DNA from: Arsenophonus nilaparvatae
Lineage (GTDB): Bacteria > Pseudomonadota > Gammaproteobacteria > Enterobacterales > Enterobacteriaceae
Strand: one strand, 5' to 3'
Length of the DNA stretch: 64,000 nt
NCBI RefSeq assembly: GCF_000757905.1
Contig: NZ_KN173624.1
Shown: positions 9,638 through 18,833 of the stretch, piece by piece
Numbering within the stretch: position 1 is the stretch's first letter
Layout of the letters: each line of letters opens with the position of its first letter
Program-made: the position numbers and the translations under genes
The notes under the pieces: generated by a model
Told to the model about the DNA's origin: nothing
Databases searched by the model: none
What the model saw: only the letters and a program-made list of their open reading frames with translations

Positions 9638-10264
9638 ATGACGTCAATTGATTTTACTTCACAATATACTGGCACCAGGAAACGAACTTTTAACCGATTA
9701 ATTTCTACCGCATTGAGCTTGTTTGAAGATGGAAAATTGCCTTCTGTTTCTGAAGTTGCCTCGCATGCTGATGTTTCGAGAGCGACAGCTTATCGTTATT
9801 TTCCAACTCACAGTGATCTAGTTTCCGCCATTGTGAGTGAAAGCTTGGGGCCTATTTTAACTTGGTTGCCTGATAGCCAAAAAACTGAAGAACGGATCCA
9901 AGAATTATTGTTATTTGCCTATCCGAGGATGTTTCAATATGAAGGGGCGCTTAGGGCAGCATTACAAGTATCTTTGCAGCAATGGGCGGCAGCTCGCTCA
10001 TCAACAGTAAAAGTAGAAAAACGTTTAGTTCGGGGACATCGGAAAGATATTTTGGCGATGATTGTTGAACCTATGAAGGATGATTTTTCCCCTGAAATTA
10101 TTGAGAAAGTGAAGAGATCGTTTTCCCTTATTTATGGTTCTGAAGTCTTTTTGGTAATGAAAGATATCTGGAATATGGACAATGCGGAGGTAATAAAAAT
10201 TAACCAATGGATAGCAACAGCGATTTATAATCAAGCCATAAAAGATAATGAAAAAAGCCAATAG
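9638..10264 (+). CDS. TetR/AcrR family transcriptional regulator
   Basis: In this 208-residue protein the N-terminal TetR helix-turn-helix spans about residues 14-62: RLISTALSLFEDG, then SVSEVASHADVSRATAYRYF with PTHSDLVSAI. The C-terminal ligand/dimer domain is divergent. It is transcribed away from the UPF0261/PEP-hydrolase operon, the usual arrangement for a local repressor, and shares the 9501-9524 inverted repeat with it. The inducer is unknown. Confidence 0.85.
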   Translation: MTSIDFTSQYTGTRKRTFNRLISTALSLFEDGKLPSVSEVASHADVSRATAYRYFPTHSDLVSAIVSESLGPILTWLPDSQKTEERIQELLLFAYPRMFQYEGALRAALQVSLQQWAAARSSTVKVEKRLVRGHRKDILAMIVEPMKDDFSPEIIEKVKRSFSLIYGSEVFLVMKDIWNMDNAEVIKINQWIATAIYNQAIKDNEKSQ

Positions 10265-10350
10265 GTCTGTTTGTTAGCCAGTAATATTCATTTAGTGTGC
10301 CATAAGTTGCTAAAGTAAAAAATTGATATCAACACTGAATGGAGTCGTAT

Positions 10351-10387
10351 GATTAGTGGATAAGAATCTACTTTCGATCCACTAATC
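10351..10387. terminator. Possible stem-loop between convergent tetR and speD
   Basis: GATTAGTGGA and TCCACTAATC form a perfect 10-bp stem with a 17-nt loop in the gap between two convergent genes. T tracts are poor on both sides, so the call rests on stem and position. Confidence 0.45.
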
Positions 10388-10395
10388 GTTATAAA

Positions 10396-11196
10396 TTATA
10401 ATTCTGGCAAATTACGGCCGTAATAAATCTCTTGCATCTCTTTTTTCAACAGATAAGTAATCTGTTTTTTTTCCTCAACAGCCAGCTGTTCTGCGGTTGT
10501 ATTAAACAAATAGTTATTCAGATTAAGCTCAAAGTTTTTTAGCATCATTTTAGTATGGAAAAGATTTTCCTGATAGAGGTTAACATCTATCATATGGTAC
10601 TGAGACTGAAATTCTTCTGGCATATAATTTTGGATGGAATTGATTTCGTGATCAATATAGAGTTTGATGCCATTAACATCGCGCGTAAAACCACGAACAC
10701 GATAATCAATAGTAACAATATCTGATTCAAGTTGATGGATAAGATAGTTAAGAGTTTTTAATGGCGAAATTACGCCACAAGTGGAAACTTCGATATCCGC
10801 TCTAAAAGTGCATATACCATCCTCTGGATGGCTTTCTGGGTAAGTGTGAACACAAATATGACTTTTATCCAGATGAGCAACAATAGAATCGGGTAATGGC
10901 CCCGGATTTTCGGTGTTGTCTACATCTTTGGGATTGGTTGAATTTTCACTGATCAAAATGGTAACGCTGGCACCTTGAGGCTCATAATCTTGTCGGGCAA
11001 TATTCAAGATATTGGCGTCAATGATAGAGCAGGTTTCGGTAAGGATTTCAGTCAGGCGTGTTGCATTATATTGTTCATCAATATAAGCCAAATAACTATG
11101 GCGATCTGCTGCTGTTTTGGCATAACAGATATCATATATACAGAAACTTAGGCTTTTAGTTAAATTGTTAAAGCCATGTAATTTCAATTTTTGCAA
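10396..11196 (-). CDS. speD: S-adenosylmethionine decarboxylase proenzyme
   Basis: This 266-residue protein is near the E. coli length of 264. SpeD decarboxylates AdoMet to give the aminopropyl donor for spermidine. The proenzyme self-cleaves to create its pyruvoyl group. The K111-S112 pair in HLDKSHICVHTYPE is the expected cleavage site, and FRADIEVSTCGVISPL follows. The start codon is TTG, 7 nt after a strong Shine-Dalgarno GGAGGTG. It is downstream of speE with a 26-bp gap, the normal speE-speD operon. Confidence 0.96.
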   Translation of the reverse strand: MQKLKLHGFNNLTKSLSFCIYDICYAKTAADRHSYLAYIDEQYNATRLTEILTETCSIIDANILNIARQDYEPQGASVTILISENSTNPKDVDNTENPGPLPDSIVAHLDKSHICVHTYPESHPEDGICTFRADIEVSTCGVISPLKTLNYLIHQLESDIVTIDYRVRGFTRDVNGIKLYIDHEINSIQNYMPEEFQSQYHMIDVNLYQENLFHTKMMLKNFELNLNNYLFNTTAEQLAVEEKKQITYLLKKEMQEIYYGRNLPEL

Positions 11197-11222
11197 TTTA
11201 TTTCACCTCCTATTGAGTAAAA

Positions 11223-12086
11223 CTAAACTTTTTTAGCGAGTAAATCCAGTAAGTACTGTGGTAAAGCGAAGCTGGCAAGATGCAGTGCTGGTGTATAATA
11301 GCGACAAATAATTTCTGCTTTTTTAAAACGGTTTTCCAATATTTGCAAGGGTATTTGACGTAATTTTGTTGTTTGACTTGCCCAGGCAAAGGTCATCATG
11401 CCGCCATAGTAAGACGGTATAGCGGCTTGATAAAAGCTGCAATCATTAAAGTAATTAGATAGTTTTTGATGACTATTAATTACTTCATCTTGTTGCAAGA
11501 AACAAACACCATTTTGCGCAACTAAAATGCCATTTTCATTCAGGCAGTTGACACATCCTTGGTAAAAATCTGAGGTAAATAGCCCTTCTCCTGGTCCGAT
11601 AGGATCGGTGCAATCAGAAATAATAAGGTCAAATTTTTGCTGGGTTGTCTTAACGAAATTGACGCCATCATCAATGACCAATTTAAAACGCGGATCGTTA
11701 TAAGCACCTGCATTATGATTGGGTAGATATTGGCGACAAAATTCCACTACACCCGCATCAATTTCAACCATAGTAATGTTTTCTAAATATTGATGGCGAC
11801 ATACTTCACGTAACATTCCTCCATCACCACCGCCAATTATTAGTACTTTTTTAGCGCAGCCATGGGCAAATAGAGGGACATGAGTCATCATTTCGTGATA
11901 TATAAATTCATCCCGTTCAGTTGTTTGTACTACGCCATCAAGAGCCATAATCCGCCCCATCTCAGCATTCTCAAAAATAATCAGATTTTGGTGAGCTGTT
12001 TTATTATGGTACAGTATATTATCGATAGTAAAATATTGACCTACATTTTGGTGGAGTGTTTCGAGCCAAATTTCTTTTTTTGACAT
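11223..12086 (-). CDS. speE: Spermidine synthase
   Basis: This 287-residue aminopropyltransferase has the SAM-like Rossmann glycine motif IGGGDGGMLREV (about residues 83-94), MVEIDAG, and the signature ISDCTDPIGPGEGLF with the catalytic aspartate. It transfers the aminopropyl group made by SpeD to putrescine. It is the first gene of speED, and yacC lies just upstream, as in E. coli. Confidence 0.96.
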   Translation of the reverse strand: MSKKEIWLETLHQNVGQYFTIDNILYHNKTAHQNLIIFENAEMGRIMALDGVVQTTERDEFIYHEMMTHVPLFAHGCAKKVLIIGGGDGGMLREVCRHQYLENITMVEIDAGVVEFCRQYLPNHNAGAYNDPRFKLVIDDGVNFVKTTQQKFDLIISDCTDPIGPGEGLFTSDFYQGCVNCLNENGILVAQNGVCFLQQDEVINSHQKLSNYFNDCSFYQAAIPSYYGGMMTFAWASQTTKLRQIPLQILENRFKKAEIICRYYTPALHLASFALPQYLLDLLAKKV

Positions 12087-12191
12087 ACTTGTCTTTTCCT
12101 TTCTAACAGAGTTAAAAAAGCGCAGCTAATAATTTGTTTCGTTTCAATGGTCAGCTAGAAATTTCTTATCTAAATGGACGAAAGAAAGTAT

Positions 12192-12545
12192 TTATTTTAC
12201 ATAGGCAAATAGTGCTAAAGCGTCATTGGCAAGCACCCGGCATTTCTTTTTACGAGGGATAGGGATTTTTTTTAAGTCATCATAACGCTCTTCATTTAAT
12301 TTTGCCATGGCACTTTTGTCGTAATTACTTATATCCCAATGATTACTCTGGGCAAAATAGAAGATTGCTCTTTCAATTTCACGATCAGGAATTTGTGAGT
12401 AACCACAATCATGCTTTAAAAATATATAAACAGCTGTTAAATCAGCTAGATTTTCTGTTTCATTGATTGATAGGGAAAATGCTTTGGTTGAAAAAGCAAA
12501 CCAAAAAAGCAGAGTTATATGTGAAATAAAAATAATTTTACGCAT
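12192..12545 (-). CDS. yacC: YacC family secreted pilotin-like protein
   Basis: The 117 residues begin with a cleavable signal peptide (MRKIIFISHITLLFWFAF, ending near KAFS). The mature part has two cysteines, in HDCGYSQIP and KKKCRVLA. YacC of E. coli has the same pattern (ADLTAV-FLK-DCGY, YDxxxMxxL, ALxAYVK). YacC/AspS-type pilotins assist type II secretins, but no secretin genes are in view. It lies 105 bp upstream of speE on the same strand. Confidence 0.85.
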   Translation of the reverse strand: MRKIIFISHITLLFWFAFSTKAFSLSINETENLADLTAVYIFLKHDCGYSQIPDREIERAIFYFAQSNHWDISNYDKSAMAKLNEERYDDLKKIPIPRKKKCRVLANDALALFAYVK

Positions 12546-12663
12546 TCAGTTATTTGTATAATTTAAATATCAATTTATTCTATTAATAGTTATAGCACTA
12601 TTAAGTATACTTTTTTTAGCAAAACTAGATAAATATATTGTCATAGTAGATAAAAATATTGGC

Positions 12664-12694
12664 TTGACCTTCCAGTAAGTGGAACCTCTATATT
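12664..12694 (+). promoter_or_regulatory. CueR (MerR-type) promoter of cueO
   Basis: A TTGACC -35 box (12664-12669) and a TATATT -10 box (12689-12694) are separated by 19 bp, the over-long spacing typical of MerR-family promoters. The spacer holds an imperfect dyad, CCTTCC and GGAACC, like CueR sites. It lies 78 bp upstream of the cueO start. Copper-loaded CueR would untwist and activate it. No cueR gene is in the window. Confidence 0.75.
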
Positions 12695-12771
12695 TTAGTG
12701 AAATTATCTATTTTCTACCATTTCACTTCTATACCTTATCTTATTAGGGTCTAATAATAAAGGAGCAAGCT

Positions 12772-14355
12772 ATGTTGCGTCGGGATTTTATGAAACTGGC
12801 AGCGGCAATCGGTTCAGTAAGCTTATTACCAACCTGGAGTCGCGCTGCATTATCTGCAACTCAATATCCTTCTTTACCTATTCCACCATTATTATGGCCT
12901 GATAATCATGGCAAAATTAAGATCCGGGTTACGCAAGGTAAAACGCAATTTTTACCAGCAAAATCAGCGCTAACATGGGGTTATAATGGATCGTTATTAG
13001 GACCAGCTATTAAGCTTAAATCAGGCCAGCGTGTCACTATTGATATTGATAATCAGTTATCCGAGGCTACCGCATTGCATTGGCACGGACTAAAGATCCC
13101 CGGCGAGGTTGATGGTGGCCCTCATTCAATAATTAAACCAAATGCGGTGAGGAGGGTTAATTTTATGGTTAACCAGCCTGAGGCAACTTGTTGGTTTCAT
13201 CCGCATCCTCATGGCAAAACGGGTTATAAAGTTGCCATGGGGTTGGCGGGTTTAGTATTAATTGAGGATGAGAACAGCCAATCACTCAAATTGCCAAATC
13301 AATGGGGCATTGACGATATTCCGGTCATTTTGCAGGATAAACGTTTAAATAGCGCAGGGCAGATAGATTATCAGCTTGATGTAATGAGTGCCGCTGTTGG
13401 CTGGTTTGGTAACACTATGTTGACTAATGGCGTTGTATTACCTAGACATTCAGCCCCTAAGGGTTGGTTACGTTTACGTTTTCTTAATGGTTGTAATGCC
13501 AGAAGTTTAAATTTGGCAACTAGTGATGGACGTAAAATGTATGTTATTGCTAGTGATGGTGGATTGTTAAATGAACCTGTTGCAGTCGATCAATTACCGA
13601 TGATAAGTGCCGAACGCTTTGAGGTATTGATAGATGCCTCAAATGGTAAAGCGTTTGATATTGTTACATTGCCAGTCAAACAAATGGCTATGACACTCGC
13701 ACCTTTTGATCAACCGCTGGCCTTATTGCATATTGAGCCCGGATTGAACGCGAGAGCCACTTTTTTACCTGATAGCTTAGCTTCTATTGCCTCATTGCCT
13801 GATTTGGCTGGTATTAAACAGCGTCAATTGCATTTAATGATGGATGCCCGTTTAGATATGCAAGGGATGATGGCGCTTAGAAAACAGTATGGTGAGCAGG
13901 CTTTGGCGGGTATGAATATGCATGGCCATCACAATATGATGAATAGCAACGGCGATCATCCTATGCATAATAGTCATCAGAAAGGCAAAGTCATGAATCA
14001 ACCCTTCGATTTTCAGCATGCCAACAGTATTAATGGCCGACCTTTTTCAATGCATGAATTGGCATTTAATGTTGTTAAAGGTCAATATGAACGCTGGCTC
14101 ATTTCTGGTCGTGGTGACATGATGTTACATCCTTTTCATATTCATGGAACCCAATTTCGGATCCTTAGCGAGAATGGTCAAGCAGTGGCTCCTCACCGAC
14201 AAGGGTGGAAAGATACTGTACGAGTTGATGGCGATATCAGTGAGGTGCTAGTAAAATTTGATCATGTAGCAACCCAAGCACATCCTTATATGGCACATTG
14301 TCATTTGTTAGAGCATGAAGATACCGGCATGATGGTCAGTTTCTCGGTTAGCTAA
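12772..14355 (+). CDS. cueO: Multicopper oxidase CueO
   Basis: This 527-residue periplasmic cuprous oxidase starts with a twin-arginine signal (RRDFMKLAAAIGS). Three cupredoxin domains follow. The copper ligands are visible as HWHGLKIPG, FHPHPHGKTGY, HPFHIHGTQF and HCHLLEHEDTGMM near the C-terminus. A Met/His-rich insert at about residues 380-412 (MNMHGHHNMMNS and onward) is the regulatory substrate-copper region of CueO. It protects the periplasm by oxidising Cu(I). It has its own MerR-type promoter; gcd, normally next in E. coli, is absent. Confidence 0.96.
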   Translation: MLRRDFMKLAAAIGSVSLLPTWSRAALSATQYPSLPIPPLLWPDNHGKIKIRVTQGKTQFLPAKSALTWGYNGSLLGPAIKLKSGQRVTIDIDNQLSEATALHWHGLKIPGEVDGGPHSIIKPNAVRRVNFMVNQPEATCWFHPHPHGKTGYKVAMGLAGLVLIEDENSQSLKLPNQWGIDDIPVILQDKRLNSAGQIDYQLDVMSAAVGWFGNTMLTNGVVLPRHSAPKGWLRLRFLNGCNARSLNLATSDGRKMYVIASDGGLLNEPVAVDQLPMISAERFEVLIDASNGKAFDIVTLPVKQMAMTLAPFDQPLALLHIEPGLNARATFLPDSLASIASLPDLAGIKQRQLHLMMDARLDMQGMMALRKQYGEQALAGMNMHGHHNMMNSNGDHPMHNSHQKGKVMNQPFDFQHANSINGRPFSMHELAFNVVKGQYERWLISGRGDMMLHPFHIHGTQFRILSENGQAVAPHRQGWKDTVRVDGDISEVLVKFDHVATQAHPYMAHCHLLEHEDTGMMVSFSVS

Positions 14356-14470
14356 GATATTAACTATTTTATTTATGTTGTTAATCAATATTGAGTGAGG
14401 GCATTTTATCGCGTCTTTATTGTCCTTATGTTAGAATCTACGGTTTTTACTTCCATGAATGCCTAAAGTT

Positions 14471-15007
14471 ATGAAACAAATTGTAGAAGTCATGATCTCA
14501 GAAGCGGATGTTAAACAACGTATTGATGAGATGGCAAAAGAGATTGTTAAACATTATAAACCATTGCAAGATGAGTTGGTGTTGGTTGGTCTTTTGAAAG
14601 GCTCTTTTATTTTTATGGCTGATTTATGTCGTAAAATTGATATCCCGCATGAAGTCGATTTTATGACGGTATCAAGTTATGGCAATGGAATGACTTCAAC
14701 TCGCGATGTGAAAATTATTAAGGATCTGGATGAAGATATTCGCGGCAAGCATGTTCTGATTGTTGAGGATATTATTGATTCGGGTAATACACTCAAAAAA
14801 GTCCGTGAAATTTTAGAATTACGTGGTCCTAAATCTGTCGCTATTTGTACGTTATTAGACAAACCTTCTCGACGTGAAGTAGAGGTTCCTGTTGAATGGA
14901 CTGGTTATGCTATTCAAGATGAATTTGTTGTTGGTTATGGTATCGACTATGCGCAGCAATATCGACATTTACCCTATATCGGGCATGTTATTTTACTAGA
15001 CGATTAA
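14471..15007 (+). CDS. hpt: Hypoxanthine phosphoribosyltransferase
   Basis: This purine salvage enzyme makes IMP or GMP from hypoxanthine or guanine and PRPP. The PRPP-binding motif is VLIVEDIIDSGNT (about residues 95-107), and DEFVVGYGIDYAQQYRHLPYIG closes the protein in two conserved blocks. Starting at the second ATG gives 178 residues, the E. coli length. An ATG four codons earlier (14459) is also possible. Confidence 0.95.
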   Translation: MKQIVEVMISEADVKQRIDEMAKEIVKHYKPLQDELVLVGLLKGSFIFMADLCRKIDIPHEVDFMTVSSYGNGMTSTRDVKIIKDLDEDIRGKHVLIVEDIIDSGNTLKKVREILELRGPKSVAICTLLDKPSRREVEVPVEWTGYAIQDEFVVGYGIDYAQQYRHLPYIGHVILLDD

Positions 15008-15030
15008 ACAGTAGTGTTATTTATTGGCTG

Positions 15031-15058
15031 AAAAAATCGAACTAACGTTCGATTTTTT
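15031..15058. terminator. Bidirectional terminator between hpt and can
   Basis: AAAAAATCGAAC and GTTCGATTTTTT form a perfect 12-bp stem with a 4-nt loop, ending in T tracts on both strands. It sits between the convergent hpt and can genes and should terminate both. Confidence 0.9.
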
Positions 15059-15065
15059 GCGGTGT

Positions 15066-15719
15066 TTATTTTTGCTGGTTTAATTTAGCAATAGCTTGTC
15101 GATAAGTGAGTTCAAGTTGTTCACGGCTATTAGCGGTCACATCAAGATCATTGAGTCTGCCATTATTTATACCATAGACCCAGCCATGAATGATGACGTT
15201 TTGGCTGCGTCGCCAGGCAGATTGTATTATTGTTGAATGACCAAGATTATAAACTTGCTCGATGACATTGAGTTCACATAAACGATTTGCCCGTTCTTGC
15301 GGAGCCAGTTCACCTAAAATTGAGCTATGTTTAAACAAGATATCACGCACATGCAGTAGCCAGTTATTAATTAGGCCCTGTTCAGTATTATCAATTGCAG
15401 CTTCAATACCACCACAACCATAGTGACCACAAATGATAATGTGTTCAACCTTTAGTACGTCAACAGCATATTGGATAACAGATAGGCAATTTAAATCAGT
15501 ATGTATCACCAAATTAGCGACATTGCGATGGACAAATAGATCGCCTGGTGCTGCTTTAATTAATTTTTCGGCCGGAACCCGGCTGTCAGAGCAGCCTATC
15601 CACAGAAAATGTGGATTTTGAAATTTTGCTAATTCTTTAAAAAAAGAGGGATTTTCTTTGGTTACCGATTCTGACCACTGTAGATTGTTTTCAAACAGTT
15701 GTTTAATTTTTTTCATCAT
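15066..15719 (-). CDS. can: Beta-carbonic anhydrase
   Basis: This 217-residue beta-class enzyme interconverts CO2 and bicarbonate, needed for carboxylation reactions at air CO2. Zinc ligands are visible in CSDSRVPAE (Cys and Asp, about residues 42-44) and ICGHYGCGG (His and Cys, about 98-101). It sits between hpt and yadG, as in E. coli, and is convergent with hpt. Confidence 0.96.
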   Translation of the reverse strand: MMKKIKQLFENNLQWSESVTKENPSFFKELAKFQNPHFLWIGCSDSRVPAEKLIKAAPGDLFVHRNVANLVIHTDLNCLSVIQYAVDVLKVEHIIICGHYGCGGIEAAIDNTEQGLINNWLLHVRDILFKHSSILGELAPQERANRLCELNVIEQVYNLGHSTIIQSAWRRSQNVIIHGWVYGINNGRLNDLDVTANSREQLELTYRQAIAKLNQQK

Positions 15720-15882
15720 AATTCACGTGGATTAGTTATGTTTAACTGCGATAATAATCATATACAAGATCAATTTATTTTTTAATATTTACTAGCTGTT
15801 AGTTATAGTTTAATTGAAAAAGATTGCTAATGGTGTGATTTATTATCATGTATGGAATAAAAATAGATAAGAAAGGTTTTTT

Positions 15883-16827
15883 ATGACTTATGCTTTAGAA
15901 CTGCTTCAGCTTACAAAAACCTATCCTGGTGGTGTGAAAGCATTAACCGGCATTGATTTACAGGTTGAGGTAGGTGATTTTTATGCCTTATTAGGACCTA
16001 ATGGTGCGGGTAAGTCAACGACAATTGGTATTATCAGTTCGTTAGTCAATAAAACGAGCGGTAAAGTGAGAGTGTTTGGTTATGATCTCGATAAAGACGT
16101 GGTGAATGTTAAGCGTCAATTGGGATTAGTGCCACAAGAGTTTAATTTTAATCCGTTTGAAACGGTATTACAGATAGTGCTGAATCAAGCCGGTTATTAT
16201 GGGGTTCAGCGTTCCTTAGCCTTGTCTCGGGCAGAAATGTATCTTTCTCAACTGGCTTTGTGGAATAAACGTAATGAGCCTGCGCGAGATCTCTCCGGTG
16301 GCATGAAACGGCGTTTAATGATTGCTCGCGCATTAATGCATCAACCAAAGTTATTAATTTTGGATGAGCCAACCGCAGGGGTCGATATTGAGCTGCGCCG
16401 TTCAATGTGGAGTTTTTTAAAGACTTTAAATGCGCAAGGCACCACCATTATTTTAACGACCCATTATCTGGAAGAAGCAGAAATGTTATGTCGTAATATT
16501 GGTATTATTCAATATGGAGAATTGATTGAGAATACCAGTATGAAAAAACTACTCAATCAGTTGGAGTCAGAGACGTTTATTTTTGATTTGGCGCCAAAGA
16601 GTCCTATTCCTACATTAGATGGTTATAAATTCAGGCTGGTGGATACTTCAACACTAGAAGTCGATGTATTTCGAGATCAAGGCCTGAATGGTTTATTTAG
16701 CCAATTTTCTAAGCAAGGAATACAGATAACCAGTATGCGTAATAAGGTAAATCGTTTGGAGGAATTATTTGTTGGTTTAATGAATAAACAGCATCCACTA
16801 TCGATAAAGCAAGGGGAAAATAGATGA
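15883..16827 (+). CDS. yadG: ABC transporter ATP-binding protein YadG
   Basis: This 314-residue ABC ATPase has Walker A GPNGAGKST (about residues 39-47), signature LSGGMKRR (about 139-146), Walker B LLILDEPTAGVD (about 158-169) and a switch His in TTHYLEEAE. The stop overlaps the start of yadH by 4 bp, so the pair forms one exporter. The substrate of YadGH is unknown. Confidence 0.94.
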   Translation: MTYALELLQLTKTYPGGVKALTGIDLQVEVGDFYALLGPNGAGKSTTIGIISSLVNKTSGKVRVFGYDLDKDVVNVKRQLGLVPQEFNFNPFETVLQIVLNQAGYYGVQRSLALSRAEMYLSQLALWNKRNEPARDLSGGMKRRLMIARALMHQPKLLILDEPTAGVDIELRRSMWSFLKTLNAQGTTIILTTHYLEEAEMLCRNIGIIQYGELIENTSMKKLLNQLESETFIFDLAPKSPIPTLDGYKFRLVDTSTLEVDVFRDQGLNGLFSQFSKQGIQITSMRNKVNRLEELFVGLMNKQHPLSIKQGENR

Positions 16828-17594
16828 CTCAGCTCTACTGGGTGGCGATGAAAACTATCTGGATCAAAGAAATAACACGTTTTGCGCGTATTTGGGTACA
16901 AACTTTACTACCACCAGTGATCACTATGTCACTCTATTTTATTATTTTTGGTAGTTTAATTGGTTCAAGAATTGGTAATATGGATGGCGTGAATTACATG
17001 CAGTTTATTGTTCCTGGTTTGATTATGATGTCGGTGATCACTAACGCTTATGCTAATGTTTGCTCTTCTTTTTTTGGTGCAAAATTCCAAAAAAGCATTG
17101 AAGAATTGCTGGTTGCACCAGTTCCTACCCATATTGTGATAATTGGTTTTGTTGGCGGAGGGGTTGCTAGAGCGGTATTGGTTGGTCTTTTTGTCACTCT
17201 GGTTTCGCTCTTTTTTGTCCCATTACATATTTATTCATTATGGGTGGTAATTATTACTGTATTAATGACAGCAATTTTATTCTCATTAGCTGGATTGGTG
17301 AACGCGATATTTGCCAAAACATTCGATGATATTAGTATTATTCCTACCTTTGTCTTAACACCATTAACGTATTTAGGTGGTGTTTTTTATTCTTTGTCAC
17401 TTTTGCCTGAATTTTGGCAAATGGTATCTAAGCTTAATCCGATTGTCTATATGATCAGCGGGTTACGTTATGGATTTCTTGGCATTAGCGATGTTGAATT
17501 ATCTATTACCTTATCGGTGTTAGTGATTTTCATTGTTATCTTATATGCCATAACTTGGTACTTAATTGAAAAAGGACGAGGATTAAGAACGTAA
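16824..17594 (+). CDS. yadH: ABC-2 type permease YadH
   Basis: This 256-residue integral membrane protein has about six helices of the ABC-2 type, with the typical N-terminal TLLPPVITMSLYFIIFG and a late LTYLGGVFYSLSLLPEFW. It pairs with YadG, whose gene it overlaps. In E. coli panDCB lie beyond it; they are missing here. Confidence 0.94.
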   Translation: MTQLYWVAMKTIWIKEITRFARIWVQTLLPPVITMSLYFIIFGSLIGSRIGNMDGVNYMQFIVPGLIMMSVITNAYANVCSSFFGAKFQKSIEELLVAPVPTHIVIIGFVGGGVARAVLVGLFVTLVSLFFVPLHIYSLWVVIITVLMTAILFSLAGLVNAIFAKTFDDISIIPTFVLTPLTYLGGVFYSLSLLPEFWQMVSKLNPIVYMISGLRYGFLGISDVELSITLSVLVIFIVILYAITWYLIEKGRGLRT

Positions 17595-18323
17595 TTACTA
17601 GTGCACAGTGCGATAAATATATAAGGAATTGCGCTATTTTTTAGCGCTTCCGCTGCATTATCTTTATGTTGCTGTCATGGTTTTTGTTTTTTCTGATAAT
17701 GTTGGTTAGTTTTATAGATAATGGTAAAAGTTTATGATGGTGAGTCGTGTGGCAGGGGTAAATAAAAATAATAAAAAATTTAGTTTAATTTTAAGGTGTC
17801 GAAACAGATAGTAGCTTATCTATTTCCATAGTAATTTGTTTTTTATTATAATTTGAATTTAATTTTTTAACTGTAAAACGTTTATAAACGTCGATTATTG
17901 GTTTTATTTTAAAAACTATCTGTTTTTTATTTTATGCTGTTAATTTTTTTATTATCAGCTGGTGAGTATTTAAAATTGTTACACCAACATAAGTTAACTC
18001 CAACTCTTTTTTAATAACGGCATAGTATAATGGCAACCATTAATACCTTTGCTGTTACCAGATAATAATCATTTTTTTTTGAAAATTTTTCATTTAAATC
18101 TCATTTTAGTTACCTATTTATTTTTTCTGACAATATTAGTTGTACACAACTAATGTTTTATTACCTACGGTTACTAATCGTGTTCAATTTTAAAATGGAA
18201 GTTTATTTTTTAAGTTATGCAGTGTTTAATTTACGGTAACAATTTCATTATTAATGAAATTTTGTTATTAAATATTACGATCGATATATAGCTTGCCCAT
18301 AGCCAATTGAATCATTGGCTAAA
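17595..18323. other. Long AT-rich intergenic region at the missing pan locus
   Basis: These 729 bp contain no supportable gene. In the E. coli order this is where yadI, yadE, panD, panC and panB would lie, so it probably marks their deletion. I could not recognise remnants by eye. A short stem (GCGCTA and TAGCGC, 17631-17647) just after yadH could terminate it weakly. Confidence 0.7.
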
Positions 18324-18803
18324 TTACCATAAAGTCAGTTCATTTTTAGCAACCTGCTGCAATCTATCACTGAGTAATTCACCATCCGGAAAGCGTAGCT
18401 GAGGGGCAATTTCTGCTAAGGGATAAAGCACAAATTCTCGTTCTTTAAGGCCATAATGAGGGATAGTTAAATGCGTTGTCTGAATAACCTGTTGGCCATA
18501 TAACATAATATCTAAATCGAGGGTTCTTGGCCCCCAACGATCGGCTTTACGCACTCTAGCATGCATTAATTCAATCGATTGAGTATGTTTAAGTAGGGTT
18601 TCGGGCAATAACTCAGTATCTAACGCGATAACGGCATTGAGATAGTCAGGCTGATCTTGTGGCCCCATCGGTTTAGAGCGATAGAAAGAAGAAACGGCAA
18701 TTGGTTTGGTATTTGGTAATTGCTGCAATTCTCTAATGGCACTTTGTACTTGTTGTAAGGGGTCATCTAGATTGCTGCCAATGGCGATATAAACACGTTG
18801 CAT
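18324..18803 (-). CDS. folK: HPPK (folate pathway)
   Basis: This is 2-amino-4-hydroxy-6-hydroxymethyldihydropteridine pyrophosphokinase; its 159 residues match the E. coli length. It pyrophosphorylates 6-hydroxymethyldihydropterin. Conserved blocks are IAIGSNLDDPLQQV (N-terminus), PMGPQDQPDYLNAV (about residues 43-56) and the signature WGPRTLDLDIMLYG (about 89-102). It lies 30 bp downstream of pcnB in the usual pcnB-folK operon. panB, normally next, is absent. Confidence 0.95.
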   Translation of the reverse strand: MQRVYIAIGSNLDDPLQQVQSAIRELQQLPNTKPIAVSSFYRSKPMGPQDQPDYLNAVIALDTELLPETLLKHTQSIELMHARVRKADRWGPRTLDLDIMLYGQQVIQTTHLTIPHYGLKEREFVLYPLAEIAPQLRFPDGELLSDRLQQVAKNELTLW

Positions 18804-18833
18804 ATTTAATTAACTCTGTTGTTTTTTATTGGT

